From Streptomyces triculaminicus (GTDB lineage Bacteria; Actinomycetota; Actinomycetes; Streptomycetales; Streptomycetaceae): a DNA stretch of 64,000 bases. The stretch lies in contig NZ_JAFMOF010000002.1 in assembly GCF_017349075.1 (NCBI RefSeq), positions 62,001 to 126,000 of the forward strand, read 5' to 3'. Below the pieces are notes generated by a model. That model did not search any database. It saw nothing but the letters and a program-made list of their open reading frames with translations, and had not been told where the DNA came from. The position numbers were made by a program, and so were the translations under genes. Shown one piece after another: positions 9,390 through 18,748 of the stretch; position 1 is the stretch's first letter; each line of letters opens with the position of its first letter.

Positions 9390-10645
9390 CGATACTGCTG
9401 CCGGGCCTCCTCGACACCGAGGCGATCCGCAAGGACTTCCCGATCCTGGACCGTGTGGTCCACGACGGGAAGAAGCTCGTCTACCTGGACAACGCGGCGA
9501 CCTCCCAGAAGCCGCGCCAGGTGCTCGACGTGCTCAACGAGCACTACGAGCAGCACAACGCCAACGTCCACCGCGGCGTGCACGTGCTCGCCGAGGAGGC
9601 CACGGCACTGTACGAAGGCGCTCGCGACAAGATCGCGGCCTTCATCAACGCTCCCAGCCGCGATGAGGTGATCTTCACCAAGAACGCCTCCGAGTCGCTG
9701 AACCTCGTGGCCAACATGCTGGCCTGGGCGGACGAGCCCTACCGCGTGGACCACGAGACCGAGATCGTCATCACGGAGATGGAGCACCACTCCAACATCG
9801 TGCCGTGGCAGCTGCTCGCGCAGCGCTCGGGCGCGAAGCTGAAGTGGTTCGGGCTGACCGACGACGGCCGTCTCGACCTCTCCAACATCGACGAGATCAT
9901 CACCGAGAAGACCAAGGTCGTCTCCTTCGTGCTGGTCTCCAACATCCTCGGCACGGTCAATCCCGTCGAGGCCATCGTCCGCCGTGCCCAGGAGGTCGGC
10001 GCGCTCGTCGTCGTCGACGCCTCCCAGGCCGCCCCGCACATGCCGCTGGACGTCCAGGCGCTGCAGGCCGACTTCGTGGCCTTCACCGGCCACAAGATGT
10101 GCGGCCCGGACGGCATCGGCGTCCTGTGGGGCCGCCAGGAGCTGCTCGAGGACCTGCCGCCGTTCCTCGGCGGCGGCGAGATGATCGAGACCGTCTCGAT
10201 GCACTCCTCGACCTACGCCCCGGCGCCGCACAAGTTCGAGGCGGGTACGCCCCCGATCGCCCAGGCCGTCGGCCTCGGCGCCGCGGTGGACTACCTCACC
10301 TCGATCGGCATGGAGAACATCGCCCGGCACGAGCACGCGATCACCGAGTACGCGATCCGCAGGCTCCAGGAGGTCCCGGACCTGCGCATCATCGGCCCCA
10401 CCACGGCCGAGGACCGCGGTGCCGCCGTGTCCTTCACGCTCGGTGACATCCACCCGCACGACGTGGGCCAGGTCCTCGACGAGCAGGGCATCGCGGTCCG
10501 CGTCGGACACCACTGCGCACGCCCCGTCTGCCTGCGCTACGGAATTCCCGCGACCACGCGGGCGTCGTTCTACCTGTACTCCACCCCCGGCGAGGTCGAC
10601 GCCTTGATCGAGGGCCTGGAGCACGTACGGAACTTCTTCGGCTGA
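9386..10645 (+). CDS. sufS: Cysteine desulfurase SufS
   Basis: A 419-residue PLP enzyme that takes sulfur from L-cysteine as a persulfide and hands it to SufU. The Schiff-base Lys is in FTGHKMCGPDG (residue 237), the PLP-binding His is in MEHHSNIVPW, and the persulfide Cys is in VGHHCARPVC (residue 377), the short-loop type II arrangement. It starts at GTG 9386, overlapping sufC. The next gene, sufU, follows 17 bases later. Confidence 0.96.
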   Translation: MTILLPGLLDTEAIRKDFPILDRVVHDGKKLVYLDNAATSQKPRQVLDVLNEHYEQHNANVHRGVHVLAEEATALYEGARDKIAAFINAPSRDEVIFTKNASESLNLVANMLAWADEPYRVDHETEIVITEMEHHSNIVPWQLLAQRSGAKLKWFGLTDDGRLDLSNIDEIITEKTKVVSFVLVSNILGTVNPVEAIVRRAQEVGALVVVDASQAAPHMPLDVQALQADFVAFTGHKMCGPDGIGVLWGRQELLEDLPPFLGGGEMIETVSMHSSTYAPAPHKFEAGTPPIAQAVGLGAAVDYLTSIGMENIARHEHAITEYAIRRLQEVPDLRIIGPTTAEDRGAAVSFTLGDIHPHDVGQVLDEQGIAVRVGHHCARPVCLRYGIPATTRASFYLYSTPGEVDALIEGLEHVRNFFG

Positions 10646-10662
10646 CGGACGAGGCTGCCACT

Positions 10663-11118
10663 GTGAAGCTTGATTCGATGTACCAGGACGTCATCCTGGA
10701 CCACTACAAGCACCCGCACGGCCGGGGCTTGCGGGACGGCGACGCCGAGGTGCACCACGTCAACCCCACGTGTGGCGACGAGATCACACTGCGGGTGCGG
10801 CTGTCCGGGCAGACCGTCGAGGACGTCTCCTACGAGGGGCAGGGCTGCTCGATCAGCCAGGCCAGCGCCTCGGTCCTCAACGAGCTGCTGGTCGGCAAGG
10901 ACCTCGACGAGGCCCGCCGGATCCAGGAGACCTTCCTGGAGCTGATGCAGTCCAAGGGCCGCATCGAGCCGGACGACGCGATGGAGGAGGTGCTGGAGGA
11001 CGCGATCGCGTTCGCCGGCGTCTCCAAGTACCCGGCGCGCGTGAAGTGTGCTCTGCTGAGCTGGATGGCGTGGAAGGACGCGACGGCGCAAGCGCTGTCC
11101 GAAGGGAAGACCGCATGA
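10663..11118 (+). CDS. sufU: SufU zinc-dependent sulfurtransferase
   Basis: A 151-residue IscU-like protein that accepts persulfide sulfur from SufS. Conserved ligands are C37 and D39 in NPTCGDE, C62 in EGQGCSIS and C129 in ARVKCALL, matching the Cys/Asp/Cys/Cys set of Gram-positive SufU. The characteristic extra loop between the second and third cysteines is present. The start is GTG at 10663 with MYQDVILDHYKHPHGRG following. Its stop overlaps the next ATG by four bases. Confidence 0.95.
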   Translation: MKLDSMYQDVILDHYKHPHGRGLRDGDAEVHHVNPTCGDEITLRVRLSGQTVEDVSYEGQGCSISQASASVLNELLVGKDLDEARRIQETFLELMQSKGRIEPDDAMEEVLEDAIAFAGVSKYPARVKCALLSWMAWKDATAQALSEGKTA

Positions 11119-11453
11119 GCGAGAACGCTGAGACCACCACCAAGCCGGCCACCGAGGAAGAGGTCCGCGAGGCCCTCTACGACGTGGTCGACCCCGAGCT
11201 GGGCATCGACGTCGTCAACCTCGGCCTGATCTACGGCATCCACATCGACGACGCCAACATCGCCACCCTCGACATGACGCTGACGTCCGCGGCCTGCCCG
11301 CTGACCGACGTCATCGAGGACCAGGCGAAGTCCTGCACGGAGGGCATCGTCAACGAGCTCCGGATCAACTGGGTCTGGATGCCGCCGTGGGGTCCCGACA
11401 AGATCACCGACGAGGGTCGCGAACAGCTCCGGGCCCTGGGCTTCAACGTCTGA
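11115..11453 (+). CDS. sufT: MIP18/DUF59 family Fe-S maturation protein (SufT-like)
   Basis: A 112-residue protein of the metal-sulfur cluster biosynthesis (DUF59) family. It has the conserved DPELGIDVVNLGLIYG element, a TLTSAACPLTDVI segment with the conserved Cys, and a VWMPPWGPDKITDEGREQL C-terminus. It is the last gene of the suf operon, overlapping sufU by four bases. In other bacteria SufT helps mature Fe-S proteins; the exact step here is inferred. Confidence 0.92.
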   Translation: MSENAETTTKPATEEEVREALYDVVDPELGIDVVNLGLIYGIHIDDANIATLDMTLTSAACPLTDVIEDQAKSCTEGIVNELRINWVWMPPWGPDKITDEGREQLRALGFNV

Positions 11454-11470
11454 GCGCCCCGGTTCCCCGG

Positions 11471-11507
11471 CAGCCCGTCACCTGACCAGCGGTCAGGCGG
11501 CGGGCTG
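11471..11507. terminator. Nested hairpin ending the suf operon
   Basis: Outer arms CAGCCCG (11471-11477) and CGGGCTG (11501-11507) enclose inner arms CCTGACC and GGTCAGG. It overlaps the last codons of the convergent agmatine-deiminase gene, so it probably ends both transcripts. Confidence 0.75.
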
Positions 11508-12503
11508 CTGTCGTGTGGCGCAGTGGATGCCGCCGCCGCCCTCGGCGAGCGCGGGGATCTCCACCGTCCGTACCGCGCGGCCCGGGTGGAGCGCGCCCAG
11601 CAGCGCCGCCGCCTCGTCGTCGGCGCGCCGGTCGCCGAAGCGGGGGACGATCACGGCGCCGTTGACGAGGTAGTAGTTGACGTAGCCGCCCAGGAAGTCG
11701 GGGCCGCGCTCGCCGAGCTCGGCCGAGTCCGGCTCGGGCAGGTCGATGATCTCCAGCGTCCTGCCGTCGGCGTCCGTGGCGGCCTCCAGGGCGGCCCGGG
11801 CCTGCCGGTAGACCCGCGTCCAGACGTCGCCGGGCTCCGCTCCGGCGGGCGGTTTGCTGAGCACGACCATGGCGGGCCCCACGAAGCGGGCGAGGGCGTC
11901 GACGTGGCAGTCGGTGATGTCCGCGCCGCGCACGCCCTCGAGCCAGATCACCCGGCGCACGCCGAGCAGGTCCTTGAGGTCCCGCTCGATGTCGTCGCGG
12001 GACCGGCCGGGGTTGCGGTCGTCGTCGACCAGCGAGCTCTCGGTGGCCAGGAGGGTGCCGGCGCCGTCGGTCTCGAAGGAGCCGCCCTCGGCGACGAGCG
12101 GCGCCTCGATGCGGGGGATGTCGAAGAGGCCCAGCACGCGCGCGGCGAGCGGTCCGTCGTTGGGGTGCGCCTGCTTGCCGCCCCAGCCGTTGAAGCGGAA
12201 GTCGACGCCCGCGAGCTCCCCGCCGGGGCCGGTGACGAACGTGGGGCCGGAGTCCCGCAGCCAGAGGTCGTCCACCGGCACCCGCACGATCTCCACGCCG
12301 CCGCCCCCGCACGCCCGGTGGGCGTCCGCGGCGTCCTCGGGCGAGGCCAGCAGCACCACGGGCTCGTACTCCGCGATCGTGCGGGCGATCGCCGCCACGT
12401 CGCGGCGCGCGTCCGGGGTGTGCCGGCCCCAGACGGAGCCGGCGGGGGGCCAGCCCATCAGCGTCCGGGCGTGCGGCTGCGACTCGGACGGCAGATGACG
12501 CAT
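11493..12503 (-). CDS. Agmatine deiminase / porphyromonas-type peptidylarginine deiminase family
   Basis: A 336-residue guanidino-group hydrolase. The catalytic Cys is in the C-terminal GGGGIHCATRQQP motif, and DLWLRDSGPTFV near residue 80 and the central EGGSFETDG segment match agmatine deiminase, which turns agmatine into N-carbamoylputrescine. The ATG at 12503 follows a good ribosome site (GAGGGAAG on the minus strand); an upstream in-frame ATG at 12551 lacks one. No carbamoylputrescine amidase gene is adjacent, so polyamine use is inferred from the family only. Confidence 0.87.
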   Translation of the reverse strand: MRHLPSESQPHARTLMGWPPAGSVWGRHTPDARRDVAAIARTIAEYEPVVLLASPEDAADAHRACGGGGVEIVRVPVDDLWLRDSGPTFVTGPGGELAGVDFRFNGWGGKQAHPNDGPLAARVLGLFDIPRIEAPLVAEGGSFETDGAGTLLATESSLVDDDRNPGRSRDDIERDLKDLLGVRRVIWLEGVRGADITDCHVDALARFVGPAMVVLSKPPAGAEPGDVWTRVYRQARAALEAATDADGRTLEIIDLPEPDSAELGERGPDFLGGYVNYYLVNGAVIVPRFGDRRADDEAAALLGALHPGRAVRTVEIPALAEGGGGIHCATRQQPAA

Positions 12504-12576
12504 CGTCGGCTTCCCTCGGGCTGGGCGGACTGCGGGCGTGCTCCTGATCACCGTACGCCCGGGCCGGGCACCCGCG

Positions 12577-13827
12577 TCAGAGGCCTCCCGTGTACAGCAG
12601 ACGGTTGGCGGTGCCGGGCTTGAGGTCCGTCACCGCGTTCCTCGTCGCCTGCCCGATCAGCCAGTCGGCGACCTGGGCGGAACCGGCCGAGGGGTTGCGC
12701 GCCTTGTACAGGGCCGCGACCCCGGCCGCGAACGGCGCCGCCTGCGACGTACCGCTCTTCGTCGTCGTGCCGCCGCCCATCCTGGTGGAGACGATGTCCG
12801 AGCCGGGGGCCAGGACGCGCACGCAGGGCCCGTAGCTGCTGAAGTCGGTCATCTGGTCCGACTCGTTCGTCGCCCCGACCGCGAGGGCCGCCACCGCGCC
12901 CGAGGGGGAGTGGTCGCAGGCGTTGTCGTTCTCGTTGCCCGCCGCGACGACGGGCAGGACGCCCCGGGCGGCCAGCCCCGCGGTGGCCGAGTCCACGGCC
13001 CGCGAGGCGGGGCCGACGATGGAGGCGTTGACGACCGAGGAGGAGGCGGCGGTCCTCGCGACGTAGTCGAAGGCCGCGACGAACCGGGCGATGGTGGTGC
13101 GGCCGTCGCAGTTGAGGACGCGCACGCTGACCAGCGTCGCCCCGCGCGCCACGCCGTAGGACCGGCTGCCGATCACACCCGCCACATGGGTGCCGTGACC
13201 GCTGCCGGTGCGGCAGTCGCTGCCGTCGCCGCCGACGGTGACCAGGTCGAGGCCCGCGCGCGCCCGGCCGCCGAACTCCGGGTGGGCGTAGTCGATCCCG
13301 GTGTCGATCACATAGACGGTGACGCCCGCGCCGGTGGAGGAGACGGTGTACTGGTGGTCGAGCGGGGGATTGTGCTGGTCGATGCGGTCCAGGCCGTACG
13401 AGTCCGTGCCGGCCCGGGGCCGGGCGGGTGCGGCGGGTGTGGCGGCGGCCCGGTCGGGGCCGTCGGCCTGGTAGAGGACCGTGTCCTGCTCGACGGCCTC
13501 GACGTCGGGGGTGCTGCGCACGGCCAGCAGCTGCTCCGGGCTGAGCGTGGCGGCGAAGCCGGTGAAGGCGTGGGTGTAGACGTAGTCGGGGTTCACGCCC
13601 AGCTTGGTGCTCAGGATGCGCGGCGCGGAGCCCTTGCGGAGGGTGACGATGTAGTGGTCGGGCACGGGAACGCCCCAGGTCGTGCGCAGCGGGGCGAGGC
13701 GCGGCGTGGTGCGGTCGGGGTCGGGGTCGGCCGAGGCGGCCGGGGGGATGGCCAGCGGCAGCAGGCTCAGGAGCAGGGCCGTGGGCAGGGCGAGCCGGGC
13801 CATTCGCATGCGCGTTCCGTATCTCAC
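12577..13827 (-). CDS. Secreted subtilisin-like serine protease (S8)
   Basis: A 416-residue extracellular protease. A signal peptide (about residues 1-33, [22 protein letters not shown]) is followed by an I9-type propeptide (about 55-120, [10 protein letters not shown] to [10 protein letters not shown]) and the S8 domain. The triad is Asp in [12 protein letters not shown], His in [11 protein letters not shown] and Ser in [13 protein letters not shown]; the oxyanion Asn is in AAGNE. Four cysteines in the catalytic domain may form disulfides. It reads away from dapD. A second S8 protease lies at 55578. Confidence 0.92.
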   Translation of the reverse strand: MRYGTRMRMARLALPTALLLSLLPLAIPPAASADPDPDRTTPRLAPLRTTWGVPVPDHYIVTLRKGSAPRILSTKLGVNPDYVYTHAFTGFAATLSPEQLLAVRSTPDVEAVEQDTVLYQADGPDRAAATPAAPARPRAGTDSYGLDRIDQHNPPLDHQYTVSSTGAGVTVYVIDTGIDYAHPEFGGRARAGLDLVTVGGDGSDCRTGSGHGTHVAGVIGSRSYGVARGATLVSVRVLNCDGRTTIARFVAAFDYVARTAASSSVVNASIVGPASRAVDSATAGLAARGVLPVVAAGNENDNACDHSPSGAVAALAVGATNESDQMTDFSSYGPCVRVLAPGSDIVSTRMGGGTTTKSGTSQAAPFAAGVAALYKARNPSAGSAQVADWLIGQATRNAVTDLKPGTANRLLYTGGL

Positions 13828-13951
13828 GCGGGTTCCGTTCCGGGCGATGGTGGATGATCAACGTCCCAGTCAATGGATATGTCGACTTATCCGTGGCCGC
13901 GAACCGGGCTGGGCCATCCGCGCCGGTTCGCCTTGAGAGGCCTGGTCCGGT

Positions 13952-13957
13952 TAGGTT
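13952..13957 (+). promoter_or_regulatory. Probable -10 element of a leaderless dapD promoter
   Basis: TAGGTT (TANNNT type) ends eight bases before the dapD ATG and no ribosome site precedes that ATG. This spacing fits transcription starting at the ATG itself. The -35 is weak (TTGAGA at 13933, short spacing). Confidence 0.4.
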
Positions 13958-13964
13958 TTCGGGC

Positions 13965-14960
13965 ATGACCGATGCTGTTGCCCCCGCTTCCCGTACCTCC
14001 GGCGCCGTCGCCGCCGGCCTCGCCACGATCACCGTGGACGGCACCGTCCTCGACACCTGGTTCCCGGCTCCCGAGCTCGTCGACGCGCCCGGCCCGGCCG
14101 GCACCGAGCGGCTGACCGCCGAGCGCGCCGCCGAACTGCTGGGCGAGGACGCCCTCAAGGCCGTGGGCCCGGACACCCGCCGTGGCGTCGAGGTCGTGGC
14201 CGTCCGCACGGTCATCGCCTCGCTCGAGGACAAGCCCCTCGACGCGCACGACGCCTACCTGCGCCTCCACCTGCTCTCCAGTCGCCTGGTCAAGCCCCAC
14301 GGCCAGAACCTCGACGGCATCTTCGGCCTGCTCGCCAACGTCGCCTGGACCTCGCTGGGCCCCGTCGCCGTCGACCAGGTCGAGGCGGTGCGCCTGAAGG
14401 CCCGCGCCGAGGGCCTGCACCTGCAGGTCACCAGCATCGACAAGTTCCCGCGCATGACCGACTACGTCGCCCCCTCCGGCGTCCGCATCGCCGACGCCGA
14501 CCGCGTCCGCCTGGGCGCCCACCTCGGCTCCGGCACCACCGTCATGCACGAGGGCTTCGTCAACTTCAACGCCGGCACGCTCGGCACCTCCATGGTCGAG
14601 GGCCGCATCAGCGCGGGCGTCGTGGTCGGCGACGGCACCGACATCGGCGGCGGCGCCTCCACCATGGGCACCCTCTCCGGCGGCGGCAAGCAGATCATCT
14701 CCATCGGCGAGCGCTGCCTGCTCGGCGCCGAGTCCGGCATCGGCATCGCGCTCGGCGACGAGTGCGTCGTCGAGGCGGGCCTGTACGTCACCGCCGGCAC
14801 CCGCGTCACCCTGCCGGACGGCGAGGTCGTCAAGGCCCTGGAGCTCTCCGGCGCCGACAACATCCTCTTCCGCCGCAACTCCACCACCGGCGCCGTCGAG
14901 GCCCGCCCCTACAAGAGCACCTGGGGCGGCCTCAACGAGGTGCTGCACAGCCACAACTGA
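13965..14960 (+). CDS. dapD: Tetrahydrodipicolinate N-succinyltransferase
   Basis: A 331-residue enzyme of the succinylase branch of lysine/meso-diaminopimelate synthesis that uses succinyl-CoA. It is of the long actinobacterial type. An N-terminal domain with [18 protein letters not shown] leads to a left-handed beta-helix of hexapeptide repeats, with [19 protein letters not shown] and a [20 protein letters not shown] loop. The ATG at 13965 was chosen over upstream in-frame starts because the family sequence begins there. dapA lies 940 bases downstream on the other strand, so two diaminopimelate genes are close but not co-transcribed. Confidence 0.95.
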   Translation: MTDAVAPASRTSGAVAAGLATITVDGTVLDTWFPAPELVDAPGPAGTERLTAERAAELLGEDALKAVGPDTRRGVEVVAVRTVIASLEDKPLDAHDAYLRLHLLSSRLVKPHGQNLDGIFGLLANVAWTSLGPVAVDQVEAVRLKARAEGLHLQVTSIDKFPRMTDYVAPSGVRIADADRVRLGAHLGSGTTVMHEGFVNFNAGTLGTSMVEGRISAGVVVGDGTDIGGGASTMGTLSGGGKQIISIGERCLLGAESGIGIALGDECVVEAGLYVTAGTRVTLPDGEVVKALELSGADNILFRRNSTTGAVEARPYKSTWGGLNEVLHSHN

Positions 14961-14973
14961 CGCCCCGTTCCGA

Positions 14974-15013
14974 GCGCCCTTCCTGGTCCCCGCGGGGGAA
15001 CCAGGAAGGGCGC
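14974..15013. terminator. 14-bp hairpin after dapD
   Basis: Arms 14974-14987 (GCGCCCTTCCTGGT) and 15000-15013 are exact complements; the 12-base loop is itself GC-rich and can pair further. It ends dapD. Confidence 0.8.
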
Positions 15014-15091
15014 CGGACGCTCTGGTGATCTCGGGACACACTGCGCCACCATGAGGACCGTGCAGCGGAACCGACCGTCACGGGAGGCGTC

Positions 15092-15250
15092 ATGAGGCTC
15101 GGCAAACCACTGGCCGTCGGCATCGCCGAGGAAACGCCCGCATCCGAGGAGACGCCCGCCCCGGCCGGCCGCGAGGCGGCGACGCCCGCCGCGGGACGCG
15201 CGCAGGCCCCCGCCGAAACCCCCGCCGAGGCCCCGGCCGCCGCGCTATGA
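15092..15250 (+). CDS. Small Ala/Pro/Glu-rich protein, unknown
   Basis: A 52-residue open frame with a good ribosome site (GGGAGG at 15082-15087) and an ATGA overlap with the next gene at 15247-15250, so both are probably translated together. It begins MRLGKPLAVGIAEE; the rest is low-complexity (ETPA, EETPAPAG, AETPAEAP) and probably disordered. The next protein also begins MRL. It could be a genuine small protein or a leader that couples translation. I do not recognise it. Confidence 0.55.
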   Translation: MRLGKPLAVGIAEETPASEETPAPAGREAATPAAGRAQAPAETPAEAPAAAL

Positions 15251-15921
15251 GGCTGCGGCTCCCCCGGGAACACCCCACGACGCCGCCCACCGGCTACAAG
15301 ATCGCCTACCCGGTGCTCTCCCACGACGGCACCCGGGCCGGCTTCACCGGCGTCTCGCTCGGCGGCGGCAGCCCCTACGGCGTACTGGCCGACGCGCGCT
15401 GCGCCTACGGCCGCCGGCACGCCGCCCCCGCCCGCCGCTGCGACTGCGGCTTCCACTGCCTCCACTCGCTCACCGAGACCCTCGGCCTGACCTGCGTCGG
15501 CGCCCACCGCCGCGCCGTGGTGCTCGAGGTGTCCGTGCTCGGCTCCTACATCCGCTACGAACGCGGCATGCGCTACGCCCGCCAGCGGGTGCGCACCGTC
15601 CGGGTCGGCCCCTGCGCCTGCGGCCGGGCCGCCACGCGCTTCGCGGACGCCGGCTGGGGGCGGCCGGGATGGCGGGCCGTGGCCGCCGACTGCGGGGGCT
15701 GCGCCCTGGGGCACGCGGGATGGACGTTCGGGGAGTTCGGGGAGCTGGCCGGCGGGGAGCTCGCCCTCACCGCCGAGGAGGGGGCCGGGGGCCGGCGGCC
15801 GGACGCCTCGACCGTCACCGAGCTCATGGCGGAGGCCGCCCTGCTGCAGGCCCGGCTTGACTGGTTTCAGGGCCGGCTGGAGAAGGCGGCCGGGCGGGGC
15901 TACCGGGACAGCGCGTTGTAG
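15247..15921 (+). CDS. Cysteine-rich conserved actinobacterial protein
   Basis: A 224-residue soluble protein of unknown function. The N-terminal half has a metal-site-like cluster, RRCDCGFHCLHS (about residues 58-70). It is followed by a strand-turn VVLEVSVLGSYIRYERGMRYARQR, which resembles a widespread actinobacterial motif of the form CGCGIYA...EHERGYRAxYA. A second cysteine group (GPCACGRA, DCGGCALGHAG) lies around 120-150. The C-terminus is helical. The cysteine spacing suggests zinc or disulfide binding. It overlaps the 52-residue gene upstream and, convergently, the end of dapA by 22 bases. Confidence 0.75.
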   Translation: MRLRLPREHPTTPPTGYKIAYPVLSHDGTRAGFTGVSLGGGSPYGVLADARCAYGRRHAAPARRCDCGFHCLHSLTETLGLTCVGAHRRAVVLEVSVLGSYIRYERGMRYARQRVRTVRVGPCACGRAATRFADAGWGRPGWRAVAADCGGCALGHAGWTFGEFGELAGGELALTAEEGAGGRRPDASTVTELMAEAALLQARLDWFQGRLEKAAGRGYRDSAL

Positions 15922-16820
15922 GCGTCGAGCAGCGCCGCCGTCCGTTCGGCGTCCGCCGGGCGCAGCGGGGCCCGTACCGGCCCGCCGGGCAGGCCGAGCG
16001 CGCCCAGCAGCGCCTTGGCGGTGACCGTGCCCGGCAGGCCGGCGGCCATCATCAGCTCGGTCAGCGGCAGGACGCGCTGGTGGTGGGCGGTGGCCTCGGC
16101 GGTCGCGCCGCGGTCGAAGGCGTCGAGGGCGGCGGCCAGCACCGGCCCCGCGACGTTGGCGACCGTGCTCACATAGCCCGTGGCGCCCACCGCGCGCAGC
16201 GGGAGGTTGAGCTCCTCGGAGCCGGAGTAGTAGGCGAGGCCGGTCTCCGCGATCACCTTCGAGCTGCCCAGCAGGTCGTACGAGCAGTCCTTCACGCCCG
16301 CGATGCGCGGGTGCTCGGCCAGCCGCAGCATGGTCGCCGGCTCGATCCTGGTGCCGGTGCGGCCGGGGATGTCGTAGAGCATCACCGGCAGCCCGACCGC
16401 GTCGGCGACCGTGCGGAAGTGCTCGGCGATGTCCTCCTGCGGAGGCCTGCTGTAGTACGGGGTCACCACCAGCACGCCGTGCGCGCCGGCCTTCTCGGCC
16501 GCCCGGGCCAGCTCCACCGTGTGCCGGGTGTCGGCCGAGCCGACGCCCGCCGTGATCCGCGCGCGGTCGCCGACCGCCTCGGCCACGGCCCGGATCAGGG
16601 CGCTCTTCTCCGCGTCGCCGGTGGTCGGCGACTCGCCCGTGGTGCCGCTGAGGACGAGTCCGTCGCAGCCGCCCTCGCCCACGAGCCGGTCGGCGAGGTG
16701 CTGGGCGCCGTCGAGGTCGAGGTCCCCGTCCGCGGTGAAGGGGGTGACCATCGCGCAGACGGTACGGCCGAAGGGGCTGGTGGGCGGCATGGGCGTCACT
16801 CTCTCGGTGGTTCGCGACAA
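15900..16820 (-). CDS. dapA: 4-hydroxy-tetrahydrodipicolinate synthase
   Basis: A 306-residue TIM-barrel aldolase that condenses pyruvate with aspartate semialdehyde, the first committed step to diaminopimelate. The Schiff-base Lys is in IAGVKDCSYD, the catalytic Tyr in VMLYDIPGRTG, and the substrate-binding GTTGESPTT motif sits near residue 60. The annotated start gives MSRTTERVTPMPPTSPFG; an ATG ten codons later is also possible. Streptomycetes often have several DapA paralogues, so the physiological role is likely but not proven. Confidence 0.9.
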   Translation of the reverse strand: MSRTTERVTPMPPTSPFGRTVCAMVTPFTADGDLDLDGAQHLADRLVGEGGCDGLVLSGTTGESPTTGDAEKSALIRAVAEAVGDRARITAGVGSADTRHTVELARAAEKAGAHGVLVVTPYYSRPPQEDIAEHFRTVADAVGLPVMLYDIPGRTGTRIEPATMLRLAEHPRIAGVKDCSYDLLGSSKVIAETGLAYYSGSEELNLPLRAVGATGYVSTVANVAGPVLAAALDAFDRGATAEATAHHQRVLPLTELMMAAGLPGTVTAKALLGALGLPGGPVRAPLRPADAERTAALLDAYNALSR

Positions 16821-16897
16821 TGCTTGTCCACCGGATTCTGGGCCCCTTCGACCGTACAGGTCTATTTAATTGTTCTCCTGATCACCGCTAAGTGTTG

Positions 16898-18748
16898 CTA
16901 CGGCTTCCAGCGCAGCACCTGCGGGTCGTGGTCGCTGGCCTGGTCGGCGAACTCGGCGTTGACGTGCACGATGTCGTAGTCGACGCGGCTGACGTTGCGG
17001 CTGGTCAGGATGTGGTCCAGGACCTGGGAGTTGCCCTGGAAGACATAGCCGTAACGCTCCTTCTTCGGCAGCTTGTCGACCAGGTCGGTCAGGACGGCGC
17101 CCGAGGTGAGCGTCTTGAGGGCGGGCGAGAACTGGTAGTCGTTGAGGTCGCCGGCGACGATCACGTTCGCGCGCCGGTCGGCGTCCAGCAGCCGGCGGAC
17201 GAAGGCGTTGACGGCCTTCGCCTGCTGGGTGCGCTGGGTCTCCGAGGTGCGGGCCGGGGGCTGGAAGCGGCCGTCGACGGCCTGGTCGCCGCCCTTGGAG
17301 TTGAAGTGGTTGGCGACGACGAAGACGTCCTTGCCCCGGAAGGAGAACTGCCCCGCCAGCGGCTTGCGGCTGTTCGTCCAGGCCGCGTTCGCCGGGTCGA
17401 TCCGGCCGGGGGAGGCGCTGAGCGCGGCCTTGCCGCCCTCGCGGGTGACCTTCACGGCCGTGGTGGAGTCGCCGCCGGGGACGTCCTTGAACGCCACGCG
17501 CGCGGGGTTGAAGAGGAAGGCGGTGCGGATGTTGCCGCCCGGCTGGCCGCCGTCCTGGCCGTCGACCGGATTGATCTGCCGCCACTCGTACGCCGGGCCG
17601 CCCGCGGCCTTGATCGCCTCCGTGAGCTTCCGCAGCGTCAGGGTGGCGTCGACCACGCCGCCGTTCGTGGTGCCGTCGTTGTCCTGCACCTCCTCCAGGG
17701 CCACGACGTCGGGCGAGGAGAGGTTGTTCACCAGCGCGGCCGCCAGGCGGTCGAACTTCGCCTGCGGGGTCTTGGGGGAGAGGTTCTCCACGTTGTACGT
17801 GGCGACGGCCAGCTCGTCGGTCTTCTGCTTGCGCGTGGTCTCGCGCGCGAGCTTGTGGTCGGTGAGCGTGCCCAGCTCGGTGGCCTGGATGGTGTAGCCG
17901 CCGAAGTTGTTGTAGTCCAGCGGGCCGGCGGTGCTGCCGGTCAGTTCGTCGCCGACATTCGCGACGGGGAAGGGGCGCTGCGCGTAGGGGATGAGCGAGG
18001 CGACCTTCACCCGGCCCGCGTTGGGGTCGGCGTACGAGCCGTAGAGCGTGCCGCCGCGGCCGGTGCGGTTGTGGCGGGGCTCGGTGGTGACCCACAGGTC
18101 CTTGTACTCGCTCGTCGCGCCGACCACGGAAGCGTCGCGGACCTCGACCCGCATGCCCTCCAGGGACTCGTACCGGTCCAGGGCGTAACGGCCGGGCTTC
18201 AGCGGGAGCTTCTCGATCGAGCCGCCGCGGGCGTCGGGCGCGTAGCGGTCCGGAACGAGGGACGGACGCAGCCGGACGGGGGCGGGCAGGACGTTGCCGG
18301 AGGACTTCACCGTCACCGTGGGCTTGCCGATCTGGGTGACCGACTGCAGGCCCGCGGCCTCGCCGCCGGGGTAGAACTCGCTCACCGTGCCCGAGACCAG
18401 CACCGCGTCGCCGACGGCGACCGGGGGCGGGGTCTGGCCGGTGAAGACGAAGACCGCCTCGCTGGTCGCGTCGTCGCGGTCGGGGGCGGTGTCCTGGAAC
18501 CAGAAGCCGCGGGCCGAGCCGAAGTTCCGTACGGCGGTGACGACGCCCGGTACGTCCTGCACCTGCTGCCCGGCGAGCGGGGATATGCGGGTGGTGCCCT
18601 GGATGTCGTGGATCCGTATGCCGGAGCCGGGAGCCGCGCTCGCGGACTGGGCGGGAACGAGGAGTCCGGCCGCGAGGGCGCCGGCGACGAGGGAGCCGAC
18701 GGTCGCCGCGCGGCGGTGCGTGCGCGTGAAACGGCGGTTGGGCAGCAC
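16898..18748 (-). CDS. Secreted endonuclease/exonuclease/phosphatase-family nuclease (ExeM/NucH-like)
   Basis: A 616-residue exported nuclease. It has a twin-Arg/Lys-rich N-terminus with a signal peptide to about residue 39 (ending in QSASA) and an OB-fold-like region (about 45-150, GVVTAVRNFG to LVSGTVSEFY). The catalytic EEP domain follows, with TYNVENL, VVALEEVQDNDG, VVANHFNSKGGD, IVAGDLNDYQFSPAL and the terminal QASDHDPQVL. These carry the Mg-binding Asn/Glu/Asp/His set. It probably degrades extracellular DNA/RNA for nutrients. I looked for a PHO box upstream and saw none. Confidence 0.9.
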   Translation of the reverse strand: MLPNRRFTRTHRRAATVGSLVAGALAAGLLVPAQSASAAPGSGIRIHDIQGTTRISPLAGQQVQDVPGVVTAVRNFGSARGFWFQDTAPDRDDATSEAVFVFTGQTPPPVAVGDAVLVSGTVSEFYPGGEAAGLQSVTQIGKPTVTVKSSGNVLPAPVRLRPSLVPDRYAPDARGGSIEKLPLKPGRYALDRYESLEGMRVEVRDASVVGATSEYKDLWVTTEPRHNRTGRGGTLYGSYADPNAGRVKVASLIPYAQRPFPVANVGDELTGSTAGPLDYNNFGGYTIQATELGTLTDHKLARETTRKQKTDELAVATYNVENLSPKTPQAKFDRLAAALVNNLSSPDVVALEEVQDNDGTTNGGVVDATLTLRKLTEAIKAAGGPAYEWRQINPVDGQDGGQPGGNIRTAFLFNPARVAFKDVPGGDSTTAVKVTREGGKAALSASPGRIDPANAAWTNSRKPLAGQFSFRGKDVFVVANHFNSKGGDQAVDGRFQPPARTSETQRTQQAKAVNAFVRRLLDADRRANVIVAGDLNDYQFSPALKTLTSGAVLTDLVDKLPKKERYGYVFQGNSQVLDHILTSRNVSRVDYDIVHVNAEFADQASDHDPQVLRWKP

